NCBI RefSeq assembly: GCF_050589645.1 | Contig: NZ_JBNGOQ010000005.1 | Location: 454,444-518,443 of the forward strand | Source of the DNA: JBNGOQ01 sp050589645 | Lineage (GTDB): Bacteria; Bacteroidota; Bacteroidia; Flavobacteriales; Flavobacteriaceae | Direction of reading: 5' to 3' | Length of the DNA: 64,000 bases | Part shown: one piece after another, positions 17,385 through 25,665 of the stretch | Layout of the letters: each line of letters starts with the position of its first letter | Numbering within the stretch: position 1 is the stretch's first letter | The notes under the pieces: generated by a model | What the model was told of the DNA's origin: nothing | Database searches by the model: none | What the model saw: the letters and a program-made list of their open reading frames with translations, nothing else | Position numbers and translations under genes: made by a program

Positions 17385-18770
17385 CTTAAAACCATTGTTT
17401 TCAATAAGCTTTCGGTACCAATGGGCCGAATGTTTGGGCGTACGCTCCAGGCTTTCATAATCCACATAGTGAATGCCAAAACGTTTGGAATATCCCTGGG
17501 CCCATTCAAAATTGTCCATCAAAGACCAGACGAAATACCCTTTTAGGGCCACTCCATTTTCAATCGCTTGGTGACAGGCGTCTATATACCCTTCCAAAAA
17601 ATGGATACGGTCTGTATCCCTAACTTCACCATTTTCATCCTTTGCATCATCAAAGGCACAACCGTTTTCGGTGATATAAATGGGCGGGTTGTCGTACCGA
17701 TCCCTGATCCACTCCAGTAGCTTTTGACACCCCAAGGGTACAATGGGCCATCTCATGGCAGTGGTCTTCCATTCCGGATCTGCGGTCAACAACACGCGTT
17801 GATCCGCGAAGATACCCCCATTGCCATAGACGTTGTTTTCCACTTCCACACCAGAAGGGGCGTCAGCCGCCAGGAGGGTAGAGTAGTGGTTCAATCCAAA
17901 AAAATCGGAAGAACCGATCAAAAGTTTTTTCTCCTCCTCGCTGAATTGTGGCAACCTGTCGCCTAGGCGCTCACGCATTACCGCCGGGTAATCCCCAAAA
18001 TAGATGGGATCCGTAAACCAGCCTAAGAAGAATTCCAAGGCCCGTTGGGCCGCATCAATATCCTCGGGCTTATCACTAAGGGGTTCACGCCAATCGCAGT
18101 TGTTGGTAATGCCAATGGTACCCTCCTGTGCGGGTTGGTATTTTTCTCGATACCGTTGTACCGCTTTGGCATGGGAACGCAAGATGTTGTGCGCAACGAT
18201 ATAGGGCTCGTCCTCGGATTTTCTTCCTGGGGCAAACACACCGGCGCTATAACCAAGTATTGCAACCACCCAGGGTTCATTATGGGTGATCCAATGGTGT
18301 ACACGATCTCCAAAATGTGTAAAACAAATATCCGCATACTTGGCAAAATAGTCGGCAATTTCCGGATTTAACCACCCATCCTTTTCCGTATGGAGCGCCA
18401 GGGGCAGATCCCAATGATACAGGGTTATCCATGGCGTAATCCCGTAGCTGAGCAGTTCATCGATGAGGTTGGAATAGAACTGAATCCCTTCAGGGTTCAC
18501 CGCACCCTGACCATCGGGTTGGATTCTACTCCATGAAATGGAAAAGCGATAGGCCTTAAGCCCCAGATCGGCCATAAGTTTTACGTCTTCCTTGTAGCGG
18601 TGGTAATGGTCGCAGGCCACATCACCATGGTCATTGTTGGCCGTTCTTCCGGGGATATGGGCATGGGCGTCCCAAATGCTCCAAGCTCGGCCACCTTCCA
18701 TGGCCGCTCCCTCAATTTGGTAGCTGGACGTGGCCGAGCCCCAAATAAAATCTTTCGGAAATTGTATCAT
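17373..18770 (-). CDS. GH1 family beta-glucosidase, cytoplasmic
   Basis: 465-residue glycoside hydrolase family 1 enzyme, predicted to release glucose (or related sugars) from the non-reducing end of imported beta-linked oligosaccharides. The N-terminal signature FIWGSATSSYQIEGA is present. The acid/base is Glu165 in THNEPW and the nucleophile Glu368 in YITENG. There is no signal peptide, so it works in the cytoplasm on SusCD-imported and further transported products. It is complete at normal GH1 length. Its stop overlaps the end of the Gluconate_2-dh_3 gene on the other strand. Confidence 0.94.
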   Translation of the reverse strand: MIQFPKDFIWGSATSSYQIEGAAMEGGRAWSIWDAHAHIPGRTANNDHGDVACDHYHRYKEDVKLMADLGLKAYRFSISWSRIQPDGQGAVNPEGIQFYSNLIDELLSYGITPWITLYHWDLPLALHTEKDGWLNPEIADYFAKYADICFTHFGDRVHHWITHNEPWVVAILGYSAGVFAPGRKSEDEPYIVAHNILRSHAKAVQRYREKYQPAQEGTIGITNNCDWREPLSDKPEDIDAAQRALEFFLGWFTDPIYFGDYPAVMRERLGDRLPQFSEEEKKLLIGSSDFFGLNHYSTLLAADAPSGVEVENNVYGNGGIFADQRVLLTADPEWKTTAMRWPIVPLGCQKLLEWIRDRYDNPPIYITENGCAFDDAKDENGEVRDTDRIHFLEGYIDACHQAIENGVALKGYFVWSLMDNFEWAQGYSKRFGIHYVDYESLERTPKHSAHWYRKLIENNGFKLSQ

Positions 18771-18907
18771 CGTATACGGTATTCTAGCTCGTTTTAGTGG
18801 CTGTAAAGATGAAATAAATTGTAGATAATTACTAGCCTAAATTGTACAAACTGACCCGGGAATTGAAAAAGTTGCCGTATTTTTCCCTAAATCTAAAATC
18901 CAGCAGC

Positions 18908-19642
18908 ATGATAACGAAGTGTGCACCCCGTGCTTTGGGGTTCTTCTTTTCCTTACTGATTCTTTTGTTTTCCGCATGTGGGGACCGCAACCAGACCAGG
19001 AAGTCCGATACGCCGCCCTTGGAGCAAAGCAACATTTTGGAAACCCTTTCCGAGGATTTCAAAAAGGAAGAAATACGATCATTTGATGGACTGGCCGACA
19101 CCACCTTTGTGCGCCTGGCAGATTTTAGTAAGGATTTTGCCTATGATATGCGCTATGCCACCACCAACAACTTCTTGAAGGCCCAGGTATACGACTGCGC
19201 GGAATGTTATACCCGGGTAAAAACCGCAAAGGCCCTGTTAAAGGCCAACAAAGTGTTTATGGAACAGGGGTATAGAATCAAATTTTTTGATTGCTACCGA
19301 CCCAATTCCGTGCAGCACAAAATGTGGAAGATTGTGCCCAATCCCCAATACGTGGCCGATCCTGTCAAGGGCTCTATCCACAACAAGGGCGGGGCGGTAG
19401 ATATCACCCTGGTCAGCTTGGAGGGGAAGGAACTCGACATGGGTACCGATTTTGATTTTTTTGGTAAGCGGGCCTATCACGACAATACGGATCTGCCGGC
19501 ACAGGTACTGCAAAATCGAAAATTGCTCAAGGAGACCATGGAACAACACGGGTTCTGGTCCATTCGCACGGAATGGTGGCATTACAACCTTGCTGCGGCC
19601 TCCAACGACAAAGTGGACGACTTTAAATGGGAGTGCAACTAA
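18908..19642 (+). CDS. VanX-type D-alanyl-D-alanine dipeptidase (peptidase M15D) lipoprotein
   Basis: 244-residue zinc dipeptidase that cleaves D-Ala-D-Ala, presumably in peptidoglycan turnover. The ATG at 18908 is chosen because it begins a clean lipoprotein signal (MITKCAPRALGFFFSLL, lipobox FSAC); an upstream TTG in frame adds 22 unlikely residues. Conserved residues: RPN in FDCYRPNS, the zinc motif SxHxxGxAxD in GSIHNKGGAVDITL, and catalytic Glu plus the third ligand His in TEWWHY. Such enzymes occur in Bacteroidota unrelated to vancomycin resistance, and no vanH/vanA-like genes are nearby. Confidence 0.9.
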   Translation: MITKCAPRALGFFFSLLILLFSACGDRNQTRKSDTPPLEQSNILETLSEDFKKEEIRSFDGLADTTFVRLADFSKDFAYDMRYATTNNFLKAQVYDCAECYTRVKTAKALLKANKVFMEQGYRIKFFDCYRPNSVQHKMWKIVPNPQYVADPVKGSIHNKGGAVDITLVSLEGKELDMGTDFDFFGKRAYHDNTDLPAQVLQNRKLLKETMEQHGFWSIRTEWWHYNLAAASNDKVDDFKWECN

Positions 19643-19651
19643 GCCGATACG

Positions 19652-20839
19652 TTATTCCTCAGGTACTTTGGTGCAAACCAGCACCCTTGATCGACTCTCT
19701 TGGTCCGTCGTAAAAAAAAGATATCGGTCCCCTCCGTCCTTAATCTGAAACCGCTTACGCAGGGCAGACACAGTCATGGGAAAGTTTCTTGTAGTGATAT
19801 TGGCCTTGGGTATATCCAGCCCTAACAGTGCTTTTTTACCATAGGGCTGGCTTTTCGTAATCCTAAAACGCCGACCGGGAAAATCAACCAACCGATCGGA
19901 CGTATACAAATGGGAATGTTCCTGCAGTTTTTTTAACTGAAAACGATTTCCCACAGTCTTAAATGCCCCGGATTTTAATATGGCCGCGTTGGGTTCATAG
20001 AGGTAGGTCATGGGCATAGCATAAGTGGCCTGAACGCTTTTTTCCTCAGATAACCCAAAGTTGAAACTTTCCGGTCCCTTTTTGGTGAAGTTCACCGTTT
20101 TAATGACAATGGCGTCCCCATACCCTTTTTCCAGGACCCACAACAGCTCCCGAACTTCATTCCGTACCGCCACCACATGGATTTCCCTTACAAATTGAAG
20201 TTCTTGTATTCCGATTGAAAAATCGAGCAGGGGAGAGGTCTTGATCAACAAACGGTCCGATTTTGAAAAAAGAAGCATTAAATGTTCAGGAACATTGGGG
20301 AGGCTATCCACCAAGGTAAACACTTTTCCTTTTTGCTCGTTTCGGCGTGAAGGATCAAGGTAGATCCAATCAAAATGCAGCTCCGTTTTTTTTAAGAAAT
20401 CGATTCCATTGCCCACCATTGTTTGGATGTTTTTTATACCAAAAACACCAAAGTTATAAGCGGCAATTTCCGAGAGTTCCGGCTTAAGTTCACAGTGCAC
20501 GACCTCCTTCATTTTTTGTCCAAAAAAGTAGCTGTCCACCCCAAACCCTCCTGTGGCATCCAGGAGCGATTTCCCAGAAACGATAGCGGCCTTATAACGT
20601 GCTGTGATTTCCGATGAACTTTGCGCAATATGCAATTTGTTGGGATAGTAGATTCCCGCGGTACCGAACCAAAGAGGAAGCTTCTCCCGGCACTTTTTCT
20701 TTGCTTCGAGCTGTTGGGCCAACTCGTGGGCGCTAATGCCCTCAAAAGGAACCTTTTTTAGTAAAACTGACAGGATGTCAGTGTTTAAATTTTTATTTAT
20801 AAAATCCTGTACACCAGTATTTAATAACTTTTTATTCAA
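19652..20839 (-). CDS. Class I SAM-dependent methyltransferase with C-terminal THUMP-like domain (TTG start)
   Basis: 395-residue protein with a Rossmann methyltransferase core (LLDATGGFGVDSYFF for AdoMet binding; WIYLDPSRRN as the motif IV catalytic segment) and a C-terminal THUMP-like domain (about 320-395). The architecture suggests RNA or protein modification; the target is unknown. The start codon is TTG at 20839: MNKKLLNTGVQDFI is the typical family beginning and no upstream ATG fits. It is the last gene of an apparent operon with the AI-2E family and DUF4159 genes (gaps of 7 and 3 bases). Confidence 0.85.
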   Translation of the reverse strand: MNKKLLNTGVQDFINKNLNTDILSVLLKKVPFEGISAHELAQQLEAKKKCREKLPLWFGTAGIYYPNKLHIAQSSSEITARYKAAIVSGKSLLDATGGFGVDSYFFGQKMKEVVHCELKPELSEIAAYNFGVFGIKNIQTMVGNGIDFLKKTELHFDWIYLDPSRRNEQKGKVFTLVDSLPNVPEHLMLLFSKSDRLLIKTSPLLDFSIGIQELQFVREIHVVAVRNEVRELLWVLEKGYGDAIVIKTVNFTKKGPESFNFGLSEEKSVQATYAMPMTYLYEPNAAILKSGAFKTVGNRFQLKKLQEHSHLYTSDRLVDFPGRRFRITKSQPYGKKALLGLDIPKANITTRNFPMTVSALRKRFQIKDGGDRYLFFTTDQESRSRVLVCTKVPEE

Positions 20840-20846
20840 AGTAAAA

Positions 20847-21935
20847 CTATAAATTTTTAGTCAGGGACTTTACAATCTTGTTTTCGGCAAGAAATTCCTT
20901 CAGAACCACCTTGATCGCGGTGTATCCGGGTACCGCTACGATCATTCCGGTGACCCCGAAGAGGAGCCCTCCGATTATGATGATCAGAAAGATTTCCAGG
21001 GGGTGCGATTTTACACTTTGGGAAAATATTCGGGGTTGTGAAAAGAAATTATCCACCAATTGTCCCAGGACAAAACCGATCATTACATAGAGGGTTTTGG
21101 GCAAGATTACCGTACTAAAATCCGAACCAATATTACTCGTCATGGTCAAGGTCAACATGAGCACCCCACCAATGATCGGGCCTATATAGGGAATGAGGTT
21201 CAGCAGGGCACATAGGAAGGCGATGACCACTGCGTTCTCTATTCCAAATATCAACAAGACGGCGGTATAGATAATGAAGAGGATCAGGATTTGCAGCACC
21301 AGCCCCACAAAGTATCTGGACAACAGATCTTTTATGGTATTTATAGAACTTTTAAGCCTTCTTTCCTTCCCATCGGGCACCAGGACCATAAGGGCATCCT
21401 CAAAGAGTTTGCTGTCCTTTAGAAAGAAAAACACAATAAAGAGCACGGAAAAAAGGCCTACGCTAAAACTGCCCAAAACGCCCACAAAGGAATTCAAAAA
21501 ATTGGGGACAAAACCAAAATCGAGGTTCGCAAAAATTTTCGATTCCTTTATACTTTCCTCTATGTCCGAGGTGCTTACCCCGAGATAATCCGTGACTTCC
21601 CGGTACAGGCTTTCCACATTGGCCTGCATAGCCTCAATGTTTAGGAGCGACAGATTTTGCCCTTGCTGTACCAGTAGCGGAATAAAGAGCGCGATAATAC
21701 CCACCAATATGCCCACCAAAAGGAGCATGGTTACGATTACGGCCAAGGTATTCCTGAACTTGAGTCGCCTCCGTAAAAAAAGCACTATGGGTCTCCCTAT
21801 CAAGGAAACAATTACGGCGATGGTAATGTATACCAGCACAGAACTGATCTGGTACAGAAAATAACAGAGCAGTACAATTCCTGCCATAATACCTACCGCC
21901 CGTAGAATACCTTCAGAAATGTTCTTTGGTGTCAT
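20847..21935 (-). CDS. AI-2E family (PerM/TqsA-like) membrane transporter
   Basis: 362-residue integral membrane protein of the AI-2E transporter/PerM family with about eight hydrophobic segments. The family hallmarks are a soluble region after the third helix (about 80-140), the segment GLVLQILILFIIYTAVLLIF, LNLIPYIGPIIGG, and a final helix block with GMIVAVPGYTAIK. Members have been linked to export of small molecules or to Na+/H+ antiport; the name does not establish autoinducer transport. It starts 3 bases after the DUF4159 stop. Confidence 0.92.
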   Translation of the reverse strand: MTPKNISEGILRAVGIMAGIVLLCYFLYQISSVLVYITIAVIVSLIGRPIVLFLRRRLKFRNTLAVIVTMLLLVGILVGIIALFIPLLVQQGQNLSLLNIEAMQANVESLYREVTDYLGVSTSDIEESIKESKIFANLDFGFVPNFLNSFVGVLGSFSVGLFSVLFIVFFFLKDSKLFEDALMVLVPDGKERRLKSSINTIKDLLSRYFVGLVLQILILFIIYTAVLLIFGIENAVVIAFLCALLNLIPYIGPIIGGVLMLTLTMTSNIGSDFSTVILPKTLYVMIGFVLGQLVDNFFSQPRIFSQSVKSHPLEIFLIIIIGGLLFGVTGMIVAVPGYTAIKVVLKEFLAENKIVKSLTKNL

Positions 21936-21938
21936 GTC

Positions 21939-22589
21939 TTAGTTGTTAAAAGCATATTGTACAATATTGGCGCCCATTTGCAAGGCCTTGAGTCGTACTT
22001 CTTCCGGATCATTGTGTACGGATGCATCTTCCCAGCCATCGCCCAGATCACTTTCAAAGGTGAAGAGGAGCACCAATCTGTTTTCATGAAAGATGCCCAA
22101 CGCTTGCGGACGTTTGCCATCGTGTTCGTGAATTTTGGGCAGTCCTTCCGGAAAATTGTACCGTTGCGAAAAGATGGGATGGTCCACGCCCAATTCCTGC
22201 AGTTCCTTGCCCGGGAAGACCTTGGTCAATTCCTTTCTCAAATAGGGCTCCATCCCATAATTGTCATCGATATGGATAAACCCGCCAGATAACAAGTAAG
22301 TCCTCAAGTTATCCGCTTCCTCCTGCGAGAAGAACACATTACCGTGCCCGGTCATATGGAGAAAGGGGTATTGAAAGATGCTGTTGCTGCCTACTTCTGC
22401 CGTTTCGGGTTTAGGGTTGATCTTTGTACCAATGTTCTCATTGCAGAACTTGATAAGATTGGGCAGGGCCGTAGGGTTGGAATACCAATCGCCTCCTCCG
22501 CCATATTTAAGAATGGCCAGTTCCTGTCCCACAAGCGAGGATTTCACAAAAAAAGTTAAAATGAAAAGAAGGAACGTAAGTTGTTTCAT
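21939..22589 (-). CDS. DUF4159 domain secreted protein
   Basis: 216-residue exported protein of unknown function. The ATG at 22589 begins a clear signal peptide (MKQLTFLLFILTFFVKSSLVGQ); nine extra codons upstream are not part of it. The domain has the features ILKYGGGGDWYSNPTALPNL, FLHMTGHGNVFF, LLSGGFIHIDDNYGMEPYLR and LVLLFTFESDLGDGWED, and its fold is expected to resemble a glutamine amidotransferase-like domain. It is the first gene of the DUF4159 - AI-2E - methyltransferase run and lies 41 bases from the divergent DUF1223 gene. Confidence 0.85.
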   Translation of the reverse strand: MKQLTFLLFILTFFVKSSLVGQELAILKYGGGGDWYSNPTALPNLIKFCNENIGTKINPKPETAEVGSNSIFQYPFLHMTGHGNVFFSQEEADNLRTYLLSGGFIHIDDNYGMEPYLRKELTKVFPGKELQELGVDHPIFSQRYNFPEGLPKIHEHDGKRPQALGIFHENRLVLLFTFESDLGDGWEDASVHNDPEEVRLKALQMGANIVQYAFNN

Positions 22590-22630
22590 AGGGATTCGAA
22601 CAATTAATTGAATCAAATGTAATAATTATC

Positions 22631-23422
22631 ATGTTCAAAAAAATCATAGGAGCTGTAATTGTTCTGGTCAGCCTTGGATTTATGGCCTTTACAGGCTTTA
22701 CCCAAGCACCGGAAAACGACAGTGCAAATACAGCGGAGGCAATGGAGGAAGGTGTTTACGAACCCATTGTGGTACTGGAGCTGTATACTTCCCAAGGATG
22801 CTCTAGTTGCCCTCCGGCCGATGCCCTGCTCGATAAGGTGAAAAAGGAATATCAAGAAAATGTGTTTGCCCTCTCCTATCATGTTGACTATTGGAACTAC
22901 ATTGGTTGGAAGGACCCTTTTAGCAAATCGGAATATGCCGAAAAGCAGCGGGCCTACAATATAAAATTCAGGAATAGGAGCAATTATACACCCCAGGTGG
23001 TGGTCAACGGGCAGGAACATTTTGTGGGATCGAGCGCCTCTAAAATGTATTCGAAGATCAATACTTACCAAAAGGTGAAAGCCGGAAACCGTGTGGGCAT
23101 TTCCCAATTGCAGGCTGCCGACAACAGCGTTGGGTTCCAATATGAAATAAAGGGCAGTACCAAAGGAAAGCGTCTAAGGGCCATTTTGGTGTTGGACCAA
23201 AGGATCACGGAGGTAAAACGTGGGGAGAATAGAAACCGGACCTTGCGCAACAGCAACATTGTTGTGGCGGAAAAAACAATCTCGGCAAAGGAAGGAAAGG
23301 CTTCTTCCTACATCGCGATTCCCGACAGTGTAGGGCCCAATGAAAAAATACAGTTGATGTTACTCGTGGAGAACGACACGTACGATATTACAGGGGCTGC
23401 CAAGGGCAGTGTTGAAAGATAA
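22631..23422 (+). CDS. DUF1223 secreted thioredoxin-fold protein
   Basis: 263-residue protein with an N-terminal membrane or signal segment (MFKKIIGAVIVLVSLGFMAF) and a DUF1223 domain. The hallmark is LELYTSQGCSSCPPADALL (CxxC with proline), followed by LSYHVDYWNYIGWKDPF and YTPQVVVNGQEHFVGS. The fold resembles thioredoxin, so a periplasmic redox role is plausible but unproven. It stands alone on the plus strand between two minus-strand groups that otherwise run in the same direction, and is followed by its own terminator-like hairpin. Confidence 0.88.
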   Translation: MFKKIIGAVIVLVSLGFMAFTGFTQAPENDSANTAEAMEEGVYEPIVVLELYTSQGCSSCPPADALLDKVKKEYQENVFALSYHVDYWNYIGWKDPFSKSEYAEKQRAYNIKFRNRSNYTPQVVVNGQEHFVGSSASKMYSKINTYQKVKAGNRVGISQLQAADNSVGFQYEIKGSTKGKRLRAILVLDQRITEVKRGENRNRTLRNSNIVVAEKTISAKEGKASSYIAIPDSVGPNEKIQLMLLVENDTYDITGAAKGSVER

Positions 23423-23441
23423 GTGTTTGGTGTTTATTGTT

Positions 23442-23492
23442 GTTCCGCACTTCTAGCTGTTTTGTTCAGCGGTTAGGGGTGCGGAACTTTTT
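23442..23492 (+). terminator. Intrinsic terminator downstream of the DUF1223 gene
   Basis: GTTCCGCAC (23442-23450) pairs perfectly with GTGCGGAAC (23479-23487), with an inner GCTG/CAGC stem, and is followed by five T residues and TTTTTGTT-like sequence. It sits between convergent genes and ends at the rsmE stop codon. Confidence 0.7.
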
Positions 23493-23493
23493 G

Positions 23494-24201
23494 TTAGCCG
23501 TTGTTGATCATATTGACCACCGTACAGGCCACAATCGCAGCAGTCTCCGTTCGCAAACGGTTTTGCCCGAGGGAGACCGGTAGAAAGCCCTTTTCTACTG
23601 CTTCCTCAATTTCCCCCGCTGAGAAATCGCCCTCCGGGCCTATTAAAATGGTGATATCCTTATCTGGCGCGACACGTCTTTTAAACTCCATTTTTTCCCC
23701 TTCCGCACAGTGTGCTATAAACAAAAGACCCTCATGGGGTACGGCCATATAATCCTTGTAGGGGATAAGATCATTGAGCTTGGGAAGATACGCTTGCAAG
23801 GACTGTTTCATTGCGGATTGGATAACTTTCTCCATACGTTCCTTTTTGATCACTTTCCGTTCTGAGTTCTCGCAGAGGACCGGTGTTATTTCATGTACGC
23901 CTATTTCCGTGGCCTTCTCCAAAAACCACTCGAAGCGATCGTTCATCTTGGTGGGGGCCACCACCATATGGAACCAATGCTTTTTGGGATGTTTCTTTTC
24001 GCTCGAAATGATTTCCACCTTACAGCGCTTGGCATCCGCGAGCACTATTTTTGCCTGGAAAATATACCCCTTGCCATTGGTAATGCTTAGGACATCCCCT
24101 ATTTTTCTACGCAGCACTTTTACAATATGCTTGCTTTCCTCCCCGGGGAAGACAAATAGGGAGGCGCTATGATCTATGTTTGGACTATAAAAAAGTTGCA
24201 T
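23494..24201 (-). CDS. rsmE: 16S rRNA (uracil(1498)-N(3))-methyltransferase
   Basis: 235-residue SPOUT-class enzyme that methylates N3 of U1498 in 16S rRNA. An N-terminal PUA-like region (ESKHIVKVLRRKIGDVLSITNGKG) precedes the knotted SPOUT domain, with ITPVLCENSERKVIKKER, ILIGPEGDFSAGEIE and VSLGQNRLRTETAAIVA, the cofactor-binding motifs. Full length, ATG start. It follows the TfoX-like gene after 17 bases and belongs to the tsaD-led minus-strand group. Confidence 0.95.
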   Translation of the reverse strand: MQLFYSPNIDHSASLFVFPGEESKHIVKVLRRKIGDVLSITNGKGYIFQAKIVLADAKRCKVEIISSEKKHPKKHWFHMVVAPTKMNDRFEWFLEKATEIGVHEITPVLCENSERKVIKKERMEKVIQSAMKQSLQAYLPKLNDLIPYKDYMAVPHEGLLFIAHCAEGEKMEFKRRVAPDKDITILIGPEGDFSAGEIEEAVEKGFLPVSLGQNRLRTETAAIVACTVVNMINNG

Positions 24202-24218
24202 TACCGTTGATTAATCGT

Positions 24219-24545
24219 TTACAGTTTACTTTTTGCATGCTCAAGGCCCAATTCGATCCAATGGTGCAACTGCTCCTCCGAATCAAAACCGTTTGTTGCC
24301 ACATAAATGAATTCCTTCATAGGTCGTTTGGTAAAGTCCATGGGGCGAACCGCATCCATTTTTAGGACGGCATCCATTTTTTCGGCTACCACACGCACTG
24401 CCAATTCTTCCTTGACTACCCCAACAGTCATTTTTCCCTGATATAAAAAGGATAGGCCGCCGAACATTTTCTTTTCGGTAAAGTTTTCCGGAAATAGTTT
24501 TATCCCCGCCCGTATCCTGTTTGCCAAAGCCTCATCGTATGCCAT
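24219..24545 (-). CDS. TfoX/Sxy N-terminal domain protein
   Basis: 108-residue single-domain protein of the TfoX N-terminal family, with the conserved KMFGGLSFLYQGKMTVGV block and the FTKRPMKEFIYV segment. In Gammaproteobacteria TfoX/Sxy controls competence, but that protein also has a C-terminal domain absent here, so no competence role should be assumed. It lies 12 bases after tsaD and 17 before rsmE, likely in one transcript. Confidence 0.87.
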   Translation of the reverse strand: MAYDEALANRIRAGIKLFPENFTEKKMFGGLSFLYQGKMTVGVVKEELAVRVVAEKMDAVLKMDAVRPMDFTKRPMKEFIYVATNGFDSEEQLHHWIELGLEHAKSKL

Positions 24546-24557
24546 AATTCCCAGTGA

Positions 24558-25580
24558 TTAAATATGATACCTTGCCTTTGCGGTAACTCCTTGATCGGAG
24601 AAAGTGCCCTCCTTGTATTTTAAGTAACCTACAATACCTATCATCGCCGCGTTATCGGTACAATATTCAAATTTAGGAATATAACTTGTCCAACCCAGTT
24701 CATCCTCCGCTTGCTGTAGTGCTTTCCTGATTCCAGAATTGGCCGAGACCCCGCCGCCAATGGCAACGTCCTTTATCCCGGTCTGCTTTACGGCCAGTTT
24801 GAGCTTGTCCATAAGAATAGTGACAATAGTGTGTTGTATGGAAGCACAGACATCATTCAGGTGCTCCTCAACAAATTTGGGATTTTCCTTCAACTGTCTT
24901 TGTACAAAATAGAGCACACTCGTTTTCAGTCCGCTGAAGCTGAAATCCAACCCGGCCACCTTGGGTTTTGGAAAACGGAAGGCTGTTGGATTTCCATTTT
25001 GTGCCAAACGGTCCAACAGTGGTCCTCCGGGGTATGAAAGCCCTAAAATTTTAGCGCTTTTGTCAAAGGCTTCGCCAACCGCATCGTCCAAGGTCTGCCC
25101 CAGGAGCTCCATATCAAAATAGTGCTTTACCAGAACAATCTGGGTATGGCCCCCGCTAATGGTCATGGCCAAAAACGGAAACTCGGGGGGACGTACGTTT
25201 TCCTCTTCGATAAAATGAGCCAAAATGTGGGCTTGCATATGATTCACCTCAATAAGGGGTATATCCAATCCCAATGCCAGCGATTTGGCGAAAGAGGTCC
25301 CTACTAAAAGGGAACCCATGAGGCCGGGTCCACGTGTAAAAGCTATGGCGGATAACTGTTTTTTGTCGATATTTGCCTTGGCCAACGCTTGATGTACCAC
25401 TGGAACGATATTTTGCTGGTGTGCCCTGGAAGCTAACTCGGGCACCACTCCGCCGAATTCCTCATGGATTTTTTGCGTGGCCACCACATTGCTAAGTGTC
25501 TTAGTGTTGTGTAAAACTGCTGCAGAAGTGTCGTCACATGAAGATTCTATGGCAAGAATGTAAATATTTTCTTTGTCCAC
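24558..25580 (-). CDS. tsaD: tRNA N6-adenosine threonylcarbamoyltransferase TsaD (GTG start)
   Basis: 340-residue essential enzyme that transfers the threonylcarbamoyl group to A37 of ANN-decoding tRNAs with TsaB and TsaE. Motifs: ILAIESSCDDTSAAV at the N-terminus, metal-binding HxxxH in VNHMQAHILAH, ISGGHTQIV, and IGGGVSANSGIR. An open frame extends 83 codons upstream but is not homologous. The GTG at 25580 gives the normal family start, and a promoter at 25608-25634 excludes any upstream start. Likely first gene of tsaD - tfoX-like - rsmE. Confidence 0.95.
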   Translation of the reverse strand: MDKENIYILAIESSCDDTSAAVLHNTKTLSNVVATQKIHEEFGGVVPELASRAHQQNIVPVVHQALAKANIDKKQLSAIAFTRGPGLMGSLLVGTSFAKSLALGLDIPLIEVNHMQAHILAHFIEEENVRPPEFPFLAMTISGGHTQIVLVKHYFDMELLGQTLDDAVGEAFDKSAKILGLSYPGGPLLDRLAQNGNPTAFRFPKPKVAGLDFSFSGLKTSVLYFVQRQLKENPKFVEEHLNDVCASIQHTIVTILMDKLKLAVKQTGIKDVAIGGGVSANSGIRKALQQAEDELGWTSYIPKFEYCTDNAAMIGIVGYLKYKEGTFSDQGVTAKARYHI

Positions 25581-25607
25581 CTGGGTTTGGAATAAAAATT
25601 GGTTGTA

Positions 25608-25634
25608 CAAAGGTAAAACATAAAGCCCTATCAA
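25608..25634 (-). promoter_or_regulatory. Predicted tsaD promoter (TTG-N16-TACCTTTG)
   Basis: On the minus strand TTG (25634-25632) and TACCTTTG (25615-25608) match the Bacteroidota consensus, with a spacer one base shorter than the usual range. The start of transcription would be near 25601, about 20 bases before the GTG of tsaD. Confidence 0.55.
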
Positions 25635-25665
25635 AAAATTAAGAAAAATACTGCTTAGAACCCTC

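Noticed and set aside
18908..19642. Vancomycin-resistance gene vanX
   Set aside because: The enzyme family matches, but no vanH, vanA, vanR or vanS gene is nearby and the protein is a lipoprotein; a peptidoglycan-recycling role is more likely.
20847..21935. Autoinducer-2 export and quorum sensing
   Set aside because: The family name is historical; no luxS or Lsr-type genes are in the window.
24219..24545. Natural-competence regulator TfoX
   Set aside because: Only the N-terminal domain is present and the neighbours are translation-related; the competence role is not supported.
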